Shown piece after piece: positions 1 to 9,341 of a DNA stretch of 64,000 nucleotides; the stretch's first letter is position 1; every line of letters starts with the position of its first letter. This stretch comes from Myroides sp. NP-2 (GTDB taxonomy: Bacteria > Bacteroidota > Bacteroidia > Flavobacteriales > Flavobacteriaceae). The stretch covers positions 111,379 through 175,378 of the forward strand of contig NZ_JACHTD010000008.1 in the NCBI RefSeq assembly GCF_014145665.1, in the 5' to 3' direction. Position numbers and translations under genes: made by a program. Under the pieces are notes generated by a model, which was not told the origin of the DNA, searched no databases, and saw only the letters and a program-made list of their open reading frames with translations.

Positions 1-1
1 C

Positions 2-1234
2 TTGTACAAACGCCTTAGTGAGATCCATCTCGATTTAAAACAACAAGGGCATCCCATCATTGATAAACATCGCTCTTTTGTGAACCTATTGTCTAATTCC
101 ATCGTAGGTGAAGGACCTCTTCTAGTTGATAATGATGTGGAGCTCCTGCAAAATGGAGAAGCCTTTTTTCCGCGTTTACTCGAGGATATCAAAGCAGCAA
201 AACACCATATTCACCTTGAGTATTACATTTATGAAAATAATGAAATAGGTAGAGAAATCGCCGAATTGCTAAAAATTAAAGCCAAAGAAGGAGTGGAGGT
301 ACGCTTTATTTACGACGATTTTGGAAGTAGAAGCATCCGCAAAAATATAGTCAAAGATTTACGTGCAAATGGTATACAAGCCTTCGCGTTTAACAAGATT
401 ATTCTTCTGGCTTTAGCCAATCGACTCAACTACCGCAATCACCGTAAAATCGTGGTGATAGACGGACAAATTGCCTATACAGGGGGGATAAATATATCCG
501 ATCGCTATGACAATAGCAGAAAAGCAGAAAACGACTTCTTTTGGCGCGATACCCATATCCGTATAGAAGGGAGTGGCGCTTATGGATTGCAACACGTGTT
601 TTTGACCGATTGGAATTTTTGTAGCAAAGAAAATCTCAGCTTCAGCGCCGATTATTTCCCTAAAATTCACTTGGGTAAACAAAAAACCTTGCCCGTTCAA
701 GTAATCGCTTCAGGCCCCGATTCTGACGTGCCTTCTATTCTATTTAGCGTCCTTCAAGCTATTCAGGAAGCTGAACGTGAGATTTGTATTACAACGCCTT
801 ACTATATTCCAGATGAATCCCTGCAACTAGCTATCAAAATGGCCGTACTTAGCGGAAAAAAAGTCAAATTATTACTGCCAGGAATTACTGATTCTTTGAC
901 TGTTAAATTAGCATCTGAATCGTATTTTCAAGAACTTCTAGAATCCGGAGTAGAAATATTCTTGTATAAAAAAGGATTTATACACGCCAAAACTTGGGTT
1001 ATCGATTCTGGTATTTGCTCAGTAGGAACCTGTAATTTGGATCATCGCAGTTTCGATTTGAACTTCGAAGTAAATGTTGTACTCTACGATATGGATTTCG
1101 CCAAGCAAATGCGCGATATGTTTGAACAAGATTGTAAAGACTCTATTCAACTCAAATTAGAACGCTGGAATAAACGATCAAAATGGCATCGCCTTAAAAA
1201 TAGCTTTTTGCGCTTGTTGTCTCCTTTACTTTGA
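2..1234 (+). CDS. cls: Cardiolipin synthase, 5' end outside window
   Basis: Phospholipase D superfamily enzyme that condenses phosphatidylglycerol (or PG plus another phospholipid) into cardiolipin at the inner membrane. Two HKD motifs are visible: H147/K149/D154 (in NHRKIVVIDG, followed by GG) and H328/K330/D335 (in FIHAKTWVID, followed by a conserved N-x-D-x-R-S stretch). Family members are about 480 residues with two N-terminal membrane helices. The 410 residues here have no such helices, so the true start lies before base 1 and the TTG at base 2 is only where the readable frame begins. A bidirectional terminator follows. The fold is certain; cardiolipin synthase is preferred over other PLD enzymes because of motif spacing and length. 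Confidence 0.88.
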   Translation: MYKRLSEIHLDLKQQGHPIIDKHRSFVNLLSNSIVGEGPLLVDNDVELLQNGEAFFPRLLEDIKAAKHHIHLEYYIYENNEIGREIAELLKIKAKEGVEVRFIYDDFGSRSIRKNIVKDLRANGIQAFAFNKIILLALANRLNYRNHRKIVVIDGQIAYTGGINISDRYDNSRKAENDFFWRDTHIRIEGSGAYGLQHVFLTDWNFCSKENLSFSADYFPKIHLGKQKTLPVQVIASGPDSDVPSILFSVLQAIQEAEREICITTPYYIPDESLQLAIKMAVLSGKKVKLLLPGITDSLTVKLASESYFQELLESGVEIFLYKKGFIHAKTWVIDSGICSVGTCNLDHRSFDLNFEVNVVLYDMDFAKQMRDMFEQDCKDSIQLKLERWNKRSKWHRLKNSFLRLLSPLL

Positions 1235-1358
1235 TGGTACTGCAAACCCAAAACCAAGTCAAGGAATGGTGAATATTAATAAAAAACGCGACCAGAAAAT
1301 CGGAGTGAATGTTTTCTTTTCGCGTTTTGTCAATAACCGTATTCCAACTAGTAACCAT

Positions 1359-1395
1359 AAAAAAAGGGTTCCTTGGAAAAGGAACCCTTTTTTCG
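1359..1395. terminator. Bidirectional intrinsic terminator
   Basis: An A-run, a GGGTTCCTT / AAGGAACCC stem with a short loop, and a T-run. It sits between the convergent cls and the leftward TonB-type receptor and can serve both. Confidence 0.85.
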
Positions 1396-1421
1396 TAATA
1401 ATTGAAGTCTTGTATAGGAAT

Positions 1422-3815
1422 TTAGAATAATCCTCCTGCACCACCACTTTGTTTTGTGTTGGTATCTCTATACTTTCTTTGCAAGGAACGTCCTTTTCCG
1501 CCACCAAATGTATAGTTTACACCAATATACACAGATTGACTTTCCCAAGTGAATTCACCTGTTGAAGGATAAGGATATTTTGTTTTGTACTTGTACGACA
1601 TCGTATTGAAGATATCGTTGAATCGGAAGCTAATGCTTAATTTGTTATTTAGTAAAGCATAGCGTGCACCAGCGTCAATTTTGTACATTTCTTCTGCGTC
1701 TGATGTAATTCCGTCAACCCCTCCTCTATAAAATCCAAATAAGTTAAAGCGAAGATTTTTTGTTGCTTTGAAGTTACTGTTTAAACGCGCATTGAAAGCA
1801 TTTGCCGTGATATCGCGCAATACAGTATTCATTGTGCCTGTAGCATCCAATTGAGATACAAATCCCGTTTGTTTAATGCTAGAGAAATCGATGGCAGGTT
1901 GCATATCCCACCATGGAGTAACAATAATGTTAGCAGAAACTTCAAAACCATAAGCGTCGTTTGATTTGTAGTTGTCAAAAGTCATCAACAAAGCATTAGG
2001 GTTATCATTTTCTGGATCGTCGTAGATCACGTGATTAATTTCGTGGTTTATACGTCTATAGTAAACGCCGGCAGTAATGCTGCTTCTTTTAGCAAATAAA
2101 CGCGTATAGTTTAATTCAACAGAATTGGTAAACTGCGGTTTTAGTTCTGGATTTCCTACCATAGTCATTAATGGCGTAGAGAATTGGCGAACTGGATTTG
2201 TTTGTCTTACTCCAGGGCGATCAACACGACGGCTATAGCTCACGTTAAACATATCGTTATCTGTAAGGTTATATCCCAAGTAAACAGAAGGATAAAGCGT
2301 TACATAATCATCCTTAAACGTTGAGTTTCCATCCAATTTTGAATCCACTCTATAGCTCTCTACTCTAGTTCCTACTTGGTAGTTGAATTTTCCTAAGGTT
2401 TGGCCAAATGTCGCATAAGCAGAAAAAATATCTTGATCATATTTATTGTCTATGTGTTTTTGGCTGATTGGAATTAAGGGATTGTTTGAGGTGAAGCTAT
2501 TATCAGCTCTTGAGATTCGCGCTTCCGCCCCTAGTTCTAATTTCGTATGATCGTTTAATGGATTTACGTAGTCAATGTTTAACGTCGACAAGGTGTTCTC
2601 GTCTTTGTTGCCATCTTGATATGGTAAGTCGTTGGCTATTCCCAATTTGGTCAAATAGTCACCGTCCATGTCCGATTTGTTGATGTTGTGATTCATTTCA
2701 ACATCTAGTGTATGTCCTTTTTTAGCGAATAAGTGTTTATACGCTAAATTGTAGGTGCTGAACGTATTTTTATTGTCGTAAAAGGTTTTTTGAAAAATAT
2801 CCTCAAAGGATTGATCTGGATAAATAGTTGACGTTTTTAAATCAACACTGTGTTTGTTTGTACTTTGATTGGTGTAAAAAGACAACGTATTTTGATCGTT
2901 AATATAGTAATCAACCCCAACCTTATACAAAATATTCTTGTTGGTATTTAGCATATTAATCGATGTTGGCGAAAGAATATCCTCGCGAAACATAGTCCCG
3001 TCATTTTTCGATTTTCCGTCAGAATAACTCGCATTTCCAAAAAAGTTTAATTTGCCTTTTCTGTAGTTTAAGTTTAATGAAGTGGTCGATTGAATATTTT
3101 TAGCAATGGTTACACCGCTGTCAATAGAACCATTAAAACCATCAGCTGTATTTTTGTGTAAGACAATATTGATGATTCCCGACATTCCTTCAGGATTGTA
3201 TTTTGCACTTGGATTCGTGATTAATTCGATGCTCTTAATTGAAGTAGAGGGAATTTGTTTAAGTAATTGCTCTGCCGACATATTTGTTGGTCTTCCGTCT
3301 AATAAGATGCGAACATTTTCATTTCCTCTTAAAGAGATCTTGCCGTCTTTATCCACGTTAACAGAAGGAATATTATTCATAATGTCAGAAGCTGTAGCAC
3401 CAACAGTAGTTAAATCTTTACCCACAGTAATGACTTTTCGGTCAATTTTTTGTTCGATAGTAGATCGTTCCGCTACGATGTTTACATCGGCTAAAGTAGT
3501 CGATTCCGCCTCAAGATATATAGTACCAAGATCGGTAGCACTTTTTAAGGTGATTTCTTTGTGAAAAGGAGTGTAGCCTATAAATTGAATGTCCAAGTTA
3601 TAGGTGTCAGCGGTAGCCGTAATTGCAAAAGAACCGTTATCTGTAGTCATTCCTCCCGTAATAACAGCATCTCCTTTTTTTAAGGTAATGGTCGCATAAG
3701 GAATACCTTCATTTAGTTTTTTGTCAAACACGCGTCCTGATATTTTTACAGAACCTTGGGCGTAGACTCCACAAAGGGAAAGTAAAAAAAACAATAAAGT
3801 TAGTTTTGTATTCAT
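1422..3815 (-). CDS. TonB-type outer membrane beta-barrel receptor
   Basis: 797-residue outer-membrane protein. The first about 19 residues are a signal peptide ending VYA-Q. Residues about 23-105 form a carboxypeptidase-regulatory-like beta-sandwich (ISGRVFD ... GIPYATITL). A plug domain follows (about 115-220, with SDIMNNIPSVNVD and the NVRILLDGRP segment), then a large C-terminal beta-barrel of the 'outer membrane beta-barrel protein' type. The arrangement matches the Bacteroidota TonB-dependent-receptor-like family for which substrates are usually unknown. It stands alone, with no SusD-like partner next to it, so a glycan system is not indicated. The start ATG is followed directly by the signal peptide. 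Substrate cannot be told from sequence; ferric siderophore or peptide uptake are possibilities. Confidence 0.85.
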   Translation of the reverse strand: MNTKLTLLFFLLSLCGVYAQGSVKISGRVFDKKLNEGIPYATITLKKGDAVITGGMTTDNGSFAITATADTYNLDIQFIGYTPFHKEITLKSATDLGTIYLEAESTTLADVNIVAERSTIEQKIDRKVITVGKDLTTVGATASDIMNNIPSVNVDKDGKISLRGNENVRILLDGRPTNMSAEQLLKQIPSTSIKSIELITNPSAKYNPEGMSGIINIVLHKNTADGFNGSIDSGVTIAKNIQSTTSLNLNYRKGKLNFFGNASYSDGKSKNDGTMFREDILSPTSINMLNTNKNILYKVGVDYYINDQNTLSFYTNQSTNKHSVDLKTSTIYPDQSFEDIFQKTFYDNKNTFSTYNLAYKHLFAKKGHTLDVEMNHNINKSDMDGDYLTKLGIANDLPYQDGNKDENTLSTLNIDYVNPLNDHTKLELGAEARISRADNSFTSNNPLIPISQKHIDNKYDQDIFSAYATFGQTLGKFNYQVGTRVESYRVDSKLDGNSTFKDDYVTLYPSVYLGYNLTDNDMFNVSYSRRVDRPGVRQTNPVRQFSTPLMTMVGNPELKPQFTNSVELNYTRLFAKRSSITAGVYYRRINHEINHVIYDDPENDNPNALLMTFDNYKSNDAYGFEVSANIIVTPWWDMQPAIDFSSIKQTGFVSQLDATGTMNTVLRDITANAFNARLNSNFKATKNLRFNLFGFYRGGVDGITSDAEEMYKIDAGARYALLNNKLSISFRFNDIFNTMSYKYKTKYPYPSTGEFTWESQSVYIGVNYTFGGGKGRSLQRKYRDTNTKQSGGAGGLF

Positions 3816-3974
3816 TTGATTAGTTGAATTAAGTTTTTTTGTCTACCCTAATAGACTGAGAATCGTTACTTTTGTTACAAGCTAACACCTAAAAAAAATA
3901 TAAAAAAGAAATGTAATCATTGTAAGGTATTGATTGTTAGTATTTTGATTCTTATTTAGAAAAAATATAAATAT

Positions 3975-4556
3975 ATGAGGTATACTGTTTTTTGTGGATC
4001 GAGTGCGGGTAGCAAAGTAGAATATATGGCAAGTGCGAAGGCTTTAGGTGCCGCTTTGGCAAAAAAGCAAATTGGCGTTGTGTATGGAGGTGCAAAAGTT
4101 GGGTTAATGGGGGCAATTGCCGATGGAGCTTTGTCGCATGGAGGTGAGGTTATTGGCGTATTGCCTCATTTTTTAGCAGATGTAGAATTGGGACATACGG
4201 GACTAACGTCGCTCTATCACGTGGATACGATGCACGAACGCAAAGCAAAAATGGATGAATTATCCGATGGGATTATCGCCTTACCAGGGGGATATGGTAC
4301 CCTAGAAGAGTTCTTTGAAGTTTTGACTTGGGGACAATTAGGTTTGCACAAAAAGCCAATTGCACTGTACAATGTGGCAGGATTTTACAATCCGTTGATG
4401 CTAATGATTGATAGTATGGTAGAACAGGGGTTCCTCAAAAAAGAAAATAAAGAAATGATCATTATCTCAGACGATATTGACGCGCTATTACAACAAATGA
4501 TTCAGTATGAAGCACCAAAAGTAGGCAAGTGGATAGCAAAGGATCAACCAGTCTAA
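3975..4556 (+). CDS. LOG-family nucleotide phosphoribohydrolase (TIGR00730-like)
   Basis: 193-residue Rossmann-like protein of the lysine-decarboxylase-like/LOG family, which releases the base from nucleoside 5'-monophosphates (cytokinin riboside monophosphates in the founding plant enzymes). The signature PGGYGTLEE is at residues 104-112 and the partner MHERK motif at 86-90, both needed for catalysis. Length is typical for short (type I) LOG proteins. It starts 160 bases from the divergent receptor. The intergenic region has a TACTTTTG -7-like box at 3867-3874 with a TTTG 25 bases upstream, slightly too far for a perfect promoter. The bacterial role is probably nucleotide salvage or repair, not hormone making. 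The old annotation 'lysine decarboxylase' should be avoided. Confidence 0.88.
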   Translation: MRYTVFCGSSAGSKVEYMASAKALGAALAKKQIGVVYGGAKVGLMGAIADGALSHGGEVIGVLPHFLADVELGHTGLTSLYHVDTMHERKAKMDELSDGIIALPGGYGTLEEFFEVLTWGQLGLHKKPIALYNVAGFYNPLMLMIDSMVEQGFLKKENKEMIIISDDIDALLQQMIQYEAPKVGKWIAKDQPV

Positions 4557-4638
4557 CTGTGCTAAAAAAAGATTAAAAACAGTTTTTTTCGGACTTTTTT
4601 TCGTATTTTACCTACTCAAGTATGAATAAACGTTAAAA

Positions 4639-5385
4639 ATGGAAAAAAACAATAATAATATAGCGATACTCGTCGATGGCGATAACGCACAAGCAAAATT
4701 ATTAGAGAATATTTTAGCGGAAGTATCGAAATACGGCAAAGTTACCATTCGCCGTATTTATGGAGATTGGACTACCCCGCAAATGAATAGTTGGAAAGAC
4801 TTGCTCAATGATTTGTCTTTTTCACCCATTCAAAAATTCAACTATACCTCAGGGAAAAATTCAACAGACAGTTCGTTGATTATTGACGCCATGGATATTT
4901 TACACGATAAAATGGTCGATGGTTTTTGTATTGTCTCTAGCGATAGTGACTATACTGGATTGGCGAAACGAATCCGAGAGGAAGGAATTTTTGTGATGGG
5001 AATAGGGGAAAAGAAAACACCTAATGCCTTTGTACAGTCTTGTGAGATTTTTACCTATTGCGAAACGTTAACGCCCAAACCTGTAAAAGCAGAAAAGAGT
5101 ATCAGTCAAGAGAAAAAACAAGTGATAGAAGAGGAAGATGATACTCTTACGATCACCAAAAAAGAAATGCGTTTGATTGATCGCGCTTTTGATATGTCAG
5201 TGGATGAAGAAGTAGAAGCGTATATTTCTACTGTAGGTAATAACCTTCGTAAACTAGATCCTAGTTTTGACTCTCGTGATTACGGGTTTAGAAACTTGAC
5301 TGAAATGTTTAAACACTTAAAAACCTATGAGGTTATCAATAACAATGTAAAAGGGTTGAATCACCCCTTGGTCAAGAAGAAATAA
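4639..5385 (+). CDS. NYN-domain nuclease-like protein with C-terminal LOTUS/OST-HTH domain
   Basis: 248 residues. The N-terminal about 145 form a NYN (PIN-like) domain with acidic residues in LVDGDN (D13, D15), in DSSLIIDAMD and in SSDSDYTGLA, which would bind metal for RNA cleavage. A charged linker follows, and the last about 75 residues resemble an OST-HTH/LOTUS winged-helix RNA-binding module (KLDPSFDSRDYGFRNLTEMF). This two-domain layout is common in bacteria and is presumed to act on RNA; the target is unknown. It is transcribed as a single gene and ends just before a strong terminator. The domain call is secure; nuclease activity is inferred from the retained acidic residues. Confidence 0.85.
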   Translation: MEKNNNNIAILVDGDNAQAKLLENILAEVSKYGKVTIRRIYGDWTTPQMNSWKDLLNDLSFSPIQKFNYTSGKNSTDSSLIIDAMDILHDKMVDGFCIVSSDSDYTGLAKRIREEGIFVMGIGEKKTPNAFVQSCEIFTYCETLTPKPVKAEKSISQEKKQVIEEEDDTLTITKKEMRLIDRAFDMSVDEEVEAYISTVGNNLRKLDPSFDSRDYGFRNLTEMFKHLKTYEVINNNVKGLNHPLVKKK

Positions 5386-5400
5386 AGAGAAAATATCAAT

Positions 5401-5429
5401 AAAAAAGGTCAGCATTGCTGACCTTTTTA
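5401..5429. terminator. Bidirectional intrinsic terminator
   Basis: AAAAAAGGTCAGCA / TGCTGACCTTTTT near-perfect hairpin between the convergent NYN gene and pssA. Confidence 0.88.
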
Positions 5430-5433
5430 TGTT

Positions 5434-6174
5434 TTACGCTATTTGTTTTTTTGCTGTCATATTCTTTATGATAGAAAGCAAAATATAAAGCAAGATGATC
5501 AGTGGAATTGCCAAGTAGTGCAGTACAACTAACAAGAGGATTGATGCTGCAACAAATCCCAACTGTAATTTATAAGCCCCTATGTTTTTAGGGTCTATTT
5601 TTAGTGAAAACAACGGTAATTCTGCATTCATAATATAGGCACTCAATACGCTGATAATCACTAATACATAGGGATTACTCAAGAAAGAGATCACCGCTTC
5701 AGAATTAGTTGTGCTTACAATAAGAGGTAAACTCAAAATGAAGAGCGCATTCCCCGGTGTAGGCAATCCGATAAACGAATCTGTTTGTCGGGTGTCAATA
5801 TTGAATTTCGCTAGTCGATAGGCTGCGCCCAAAGTGATGAGGAAACCGATATACGGAACAATAGCCATGTAGTATGTCTCTGGTGTCAAATTGTATGGCC
5901 CTTGAGTTTCCTGAATATTAGCCAATTGTTTGTAAATAATTAATCCAGGAACCACTCCACTGGTTACCATATCCGCTAAGGAATCCAATTGAAGTCCTAA
6001 TTCGCTTTTTACTTGAAGAATTCGAGCTAAGAATCCGTCCCAATAGTCAAAGAAAATACCAATACACACCCATATAAAAGCCATGAGAATATTATCGTCA
6101 AAGGCGTATATACAAGCGATTAGTCCTGAAAGGAGGTTCAATAAAGTAATGAAATTTGGAATATGTTTTTTCAT
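5434..6174 (-). CDS. pssA: CDP-diacylglycerol--serine O-phosphatidyltransferase
   Basis: Makes phosphatidylserine, the precursor of phosphatidylethanolamine, from CDP-diacylglycerol and L-serine in the inner membrane. The CDP-alcohol phosphatidyltransferase signature is complete: D43, D46-G47, A50-R51, G60, D64, D68, matching D-x2-DG-x2-AR-x8-G-x3-D-x3-D. 246 residues with about seven to eight hydrophobic helices, typical for the type II (Bacillus/Bacteroidota) enzyme. A perfect TACCTTTG -7 box on this strand lies at 6239-6232, about 60 bases upstream of the start, without an obvious -33 element. It is divergent from the PorV-like gene. Confidence 0.9.
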   Translation of the reverse strand: MKKHIPNFITLLNLLSGLIACIYAFDDNILMAFIWVCIGIFFDYWDGFLARILQVKSELGLQLDSLADMVTSGVVPGLIIYKQLANIQETQGPYNLTPETYYMAIVPYIGFLITLGAAYRLAKFNIDTRQTDSFIGLPTPGNALFILSLPLIVSTTNSEAVISFLSNPYVLVIISVLSAYIMNAELPLFSLKIDPKNIGAYKLQLGFVAASILLLVVLHYLAIPLIILLYILLSIIKNMTAKKQIA

Positions 6175-6319
6175 GTAAGCTATATTTAGGTCTTGATCTA
6201 GGTTATAAAGATAAACGTTAATTTCCTAAAGCAAAGGTATTATAAACTTACAAATAATAATATCGTCCTCGCCTTTTAGTTTTTTACTATTTTTACAACT
6301 TAGTAAGAATAATAAAAAG

Positions 6320-7402
6320 ATGTTTGTGAAAAAACTAACATTCGGTACATTGCTCTTTTGTGTTGGATTTGCTACCCATGCCCAAAAAGCGAGAAAATAT
6401 TCCAATGAGTTCTTAAATATTGGAGTAGATGCTGTTGCTATGGGAATGGCAAATAGCGTGGTATCTTCTACGGCCGATGTAAATGCCGTATATTGGAATC
6501 CTGCGGGATTAATGCGATTGGAAGACCAGCAAATATCCCTAATGCACGCAAGTTACTTTGCCAATATTGCGCAATATGATTATGGAGCATTTGCGATGCC
6601 TTTGGATGAAAAAAGTGCTTTGGGATTTTCGATCATCCGCTTTGGGGTGGATGATATCATGAATACGACTGAACTAATCGATCAACACGGAAATATTGAT
6701 TATAATCGCATCAGCCTATTTTCCGCGGCAGATTACGCCTTTGTATTGTCTTATGCGCGAAATACACCCATTGAAGGACTAACCTATGGGGTGAATGCCA
6801 AAGTAGTACGCCGTGTAATTGGAAAATTTGCCGATTCTTGGGGATTTGGATTTGATGCTGGGATACAATATAAAACCAAGTCCGATTGGATGTTTGGAGT
6901 CATGGCTAGGGACATTACAACGACCTATAACATGTGGAGCATCAATAAAAAAGAGTACAGCAAAGTACAAGAAGCCGTAGAGGGGATGAATCAAGAACTA
7001 CCCGAAACGACTGAAATTACCCTGCCTAAACTGCAAATGGGGGTCTCAAAAAACGTACAACTATCTCGTGATTTGAACCTGTTAGCAGCCTTAGCACTAC
7101 ACGTAGAATTTGCGGAAACCAATGCGGTAATCTCCAGTGGTTCTATGAGTATGACGCCCTCTTTAGGAGTTGAATTTGGCTATGCCAATTTGGTTTTTGT
7201 GCGTGGAGGTGTCGGCAACTTTCAAAATAATAGACAAATGGACAACACCCAAAAAACAGAGTTTCAACCCAATATTGGTGTGGGATTCCACTATAAAGGG
7301 ATTCAAGTGGATTACGCGCTAACAGATATTGGCGATCAAAGTGCTGCCATCTATTCAAATGTCTTCTCGTTAAAATTAGATTTAGGAATTTTTAGAAAAT
7401 AA
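6320..7402 (+). CDS. PorV/PorQ-family outer membrane protein
   Basis: 360-residue protein with a signal peptide ending THAQ (about residue 21), then a FadL/OMPP1-like beta-barrel beginning with the family hallmark LNIGVDAVAMGMANS and NAVYWNPAGL. Proteins with this start are the PorV/PorQ family linked to the type IX secretion system or to outer-membrane protein biogenesis in Bacteroidota. This paralog sits with a DUF4105 protein 4 bases downstream instead of with PorU, so it is probably not the true PorV shuttle. The two genes, and the PHP phosphatase after them, appear to form one transcript. A direct T9SS role is inference. Confidence 0.8.
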   Translation: MFVKKLTFGTLLFCVGFATHAQKARKYSNEFLNIGVDAVAMGMANSVVSSTADVNAVYWNPAGLMRLEDQQISLMHASYFANIAQYDYGAFAMPLDEKSALGFSIIRFGVDDIMNTTELIDQHGNIDYNRISLFSAADYAFVLSYARNTPIEGLTYGVNAKVVRRVIGKFADSWGFGFDAGIQYKTKSDWMFGVMARDITTTYNMWSINKKEYSKVQEAVEGMNQELPETTEITLPKLQMGVSKNVQLSRDLNLLAALALHVEFAETNAVISSGSMSMTPSLGVEFGYANLVFVRGGVGNFQNNRQMDNTQKTEFQPNIGVGFHYKGIQVDYALTDIGDQSAAIYSNVFSLKLDLGIFRK

Positions 7403-7406
7403 AAAG

Positions 7407-8534
7407 ATGAAAAAAATAGTCGCGTTGCTTTTTGCAGTGCTCTTGGTCCAACTAAGCTATGGAAATCCAACCGAACGAATATTGTCTAACAAAGCTAGAA
7501 TTAGCGTCTTGACGTGTGGAACAGGAAAAGAGCTCTACGCTTTGTTTGGACATACAGCCATTCGAGTATACGATCCCGCACAGGGGATAGATCGCGTGTA
7601 TAATTATGGTCTTTTTGATTTTCGAACGCCCAATTTCTACGGTAAATTCGTTAAAGGCGATTTACTCTATTTTGTAGATTATGACGATTATGAGCGCTTC
7701 GTCATGAATTATGCCTATGATAATCGCTCCGTGGTCGAGCAAGAATTAAACCTCTCTCATACACAAAAACAAAAGGTGTGGAACAACTTAAACCAATCGT
7801 TAAAAGAAGAAAACCGCTATTATATTTATAAATTTATCGACCAAAATTGTACCACTAAGGTAGTCGATGTTCTAAACGATGTATTGCCAACGCCAGTAGA
7901 AATTAGCGTTGAAGGCAATACCGCCACCTATCGAACAATTTTAAATACCTATTTAAAAGATCGCTATTTCGAAATGTTGGGCATTAATTTAATTTTCGGT
8001 AATAAAGTCGATCACCCCTCTAATTTGTTGTTTTTACCTGATAAATTTCAATTGGGATTGACACAGACTAAAAACGGTAATCTACCTTTAGTTCAAGATG
8101 AAATTACGGTTTTTCAAGCAGAGCAAACGGAGAACTATGTATGGTGGAATACCTATTGGTTTGCTTCTTTACTCGTGCTTTTCTTGATGGGATTAGCCGT
8201 AAATAACGTGGTGCGATCTGTTTATTTCATCCTTTTTGGCTTGTTAGGATGTTTTTTCTTTTTAGTAGGTTTTTATTCTCTTCATGGAGAATTGTTGTGG
8301 AATAATGTGGTTTTTTTATGTAATCCTTTGTTGATTTTGATTCCGTTTGTTAAAAACTTAAATAAAATTAAGTCTATATTAGGTATTATTGTTGTGATAT
8401 TGTTAATTTTATATATTGTATTGAATCTTTATTCAGAAAAATTAATAATAACCTTACCTTTGTACCTGTTAACTCTTGTAACTTTATTTTTGGAATTTAA
8501 GCCAGTTTTACAAAATAGAGTGAAGAATAAATAG
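7407..8534 (+). CDS. DUF4105 (Lnb N-terminal-like) membrane protein
   Basis: 375 residues. Signal peptide (residues 1-19, ...SYG-N), a periplasmic DUF4105 domain (about 30-230) and four to five membrane helices in the C-terminal third (about 245-370). The domain shows a conserved LFGHTAIRVYD (His), YNYGLFDF and NYAYDNRS, then a Cys in FIDQNCTTKVVDVL, which fits a Cys/His papain-like acyltransferase fold. DUF4105 is now known as the periplasmic domain of Lnb, the lipoprotein N-acyltransferase described in Bacteroides. A similar job here is plausible but unproven. It follows the PorV-like gene by 4 bases and precedes the PHP phosphatase by 6. Confidence 0.78.
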   Translation: MKKIVALLFAVLLVQLSYGNPTERILSNKARISVLTCGTGKELYALFGHTAIRVYDPAQGIDRVYNYGLFDFRTPNFYGKFVKGDLLYFVDYDDYERFVMNYAYDNRSVVEQELNLSHTQKQKVWNNLNQSLKEENRYYIYKFIDQNCTTKVVDVLNDVLPTPVEISVEGNTATYRTILNTYLKDRYFEMLGINLIFGNKVDHPSNLLFLPDKFQLGLTQTKNGNLPLVQDEITVFQAEQTENYVWWNTYWFASLLVLFLMGLAVNNVVRSVYFILFGLLGCFFFLVGFYSLHGELLWNNVVFLCNPLLILIPFVKNLNKIKSILGIIVVILLILYIVLNLYSEKLIITLPLYLLTLVTLFLEFKPVLQNRVKNK

Positions 8535-8540
8535 TAGACT

Positions 8541-9278
8541 ATGTTTTCTTTTTTTAAATCAAAACCTATTTTAAAAGATTTAATTCCCGATAACTATGTG
8601 GATATTCACTCGCATTTGATTTATGGAATTGACGATGGTGCCCAAACCATTGAGGATACGCGAACTATTATTAAAGCGATGCAGCAGATGGGATTTGACC
8701 AAGCGATTGCTACCCCGCACACAACCCCATTAGTTTGGGAAAATACAAGAGAAGGTATTTTAAATCAGTACAAGAAGGTACAGGAAGAATTACCTACAGA
8801 ATCAAAAGCGATCGAATTACGTGTCGCTTCTGAGTACATGATGGATGAAACCTTACTGCCTCACATCGAAAATAAAGAGTTGCTAACGTTAAAGAAGGAC
8901 TATGTGCTGGTGGAGATGTCGTACATGAATCCGCCTATTCAATTGATGGATATTTTGTTTCAGCTAAAGTCAAACGGATACGACATTGTTTTAGCTCATC
9001 CAGAGCGCTATAATTTTTACCATCAAAATACAGCAATGTATAAGAAGTTAAAGAAAGCGGGTTGTCTCTTTCAAATGAATTTGCTTTCCGCAACCGGTTA
9101 CTATGGTAAACACGTTCTAGAAGCAGCTAATTTTTTATTGTCGAATGGATTAATCGATTTCGTTGGATCAGATATTCACCACGAAAAACACATCAAAGGA
9201 TTTGAAGCTAAAGTAGAGGTGAAGGGAATTGAATTCTTTACCCAAGCGATAAGCAATAATCAAGAATTTAGAAAGTAA
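8541..9278 (+). CDS. CpsB/YwqE-type PHP tyrosine-protein phosphatase
   Basis: 245-residue metal-dependent phosphatase of the PHP superfamily. Metal ligands are visible in DIHSHLIYGIDDGA (residues about 22-35), TPHTTP, SEYM, HPER and the final SDIHH. Relatives (CpsB/Wzb-like YwqE) dephosphorylate the tyrosine kinase that controls polysaccharide export. No kinase or capsule genes are adjacent here; instead it closes an operon with the PorV-like and DUF4105 genes. A terminator follows at once. The enzyme class is firm, the substrate is not. Confidence 0.85.
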   Translation: MFSFFKSKPILKDLIPDNYVDIHSHLIYGIDDGAQTIEDTRTIIKAMQQMGFDQAIATPHTTPLVWENTREGILNQYKKVQEELPTESKAIELRVASEYMMDETLLPHIENKELLTLKKDYVLVEMSYMNPPIQLMDILFQLKSNGYDIVLAHPERYNFYHQNTAMYKKLKKAGCLFQMNLLSATGYYGKHVLEAANFLLSNGLIDFVGSDIHHEKHIKGFEAKVEVKGIEFFTQAISNNQEFRK

Positions 9279-9291
9279 AACACATAGATAT

Positions 9292-9328
9292 AAAAAAAAA
9301 GCCACTCGTCTGAGTGGCTTTTTTTTTA
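9292..9328. terminator. Bidirectional intrinsic terminator
   Basis: A-run, GCCACTC gtct GAGTGGC stem and T-run between the convergent PHP phosphatase and the DUF1573 gene. Confidence 0.9.
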
Positions 9329-9341
9329 TATGAGTAAGAAA

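Noticed and set aside
1259..1507. Leftward 82-residue frame at the end of the receptor gene
   Set aside because: Covers the terminator and the receptor's tail in another frame; no motif.
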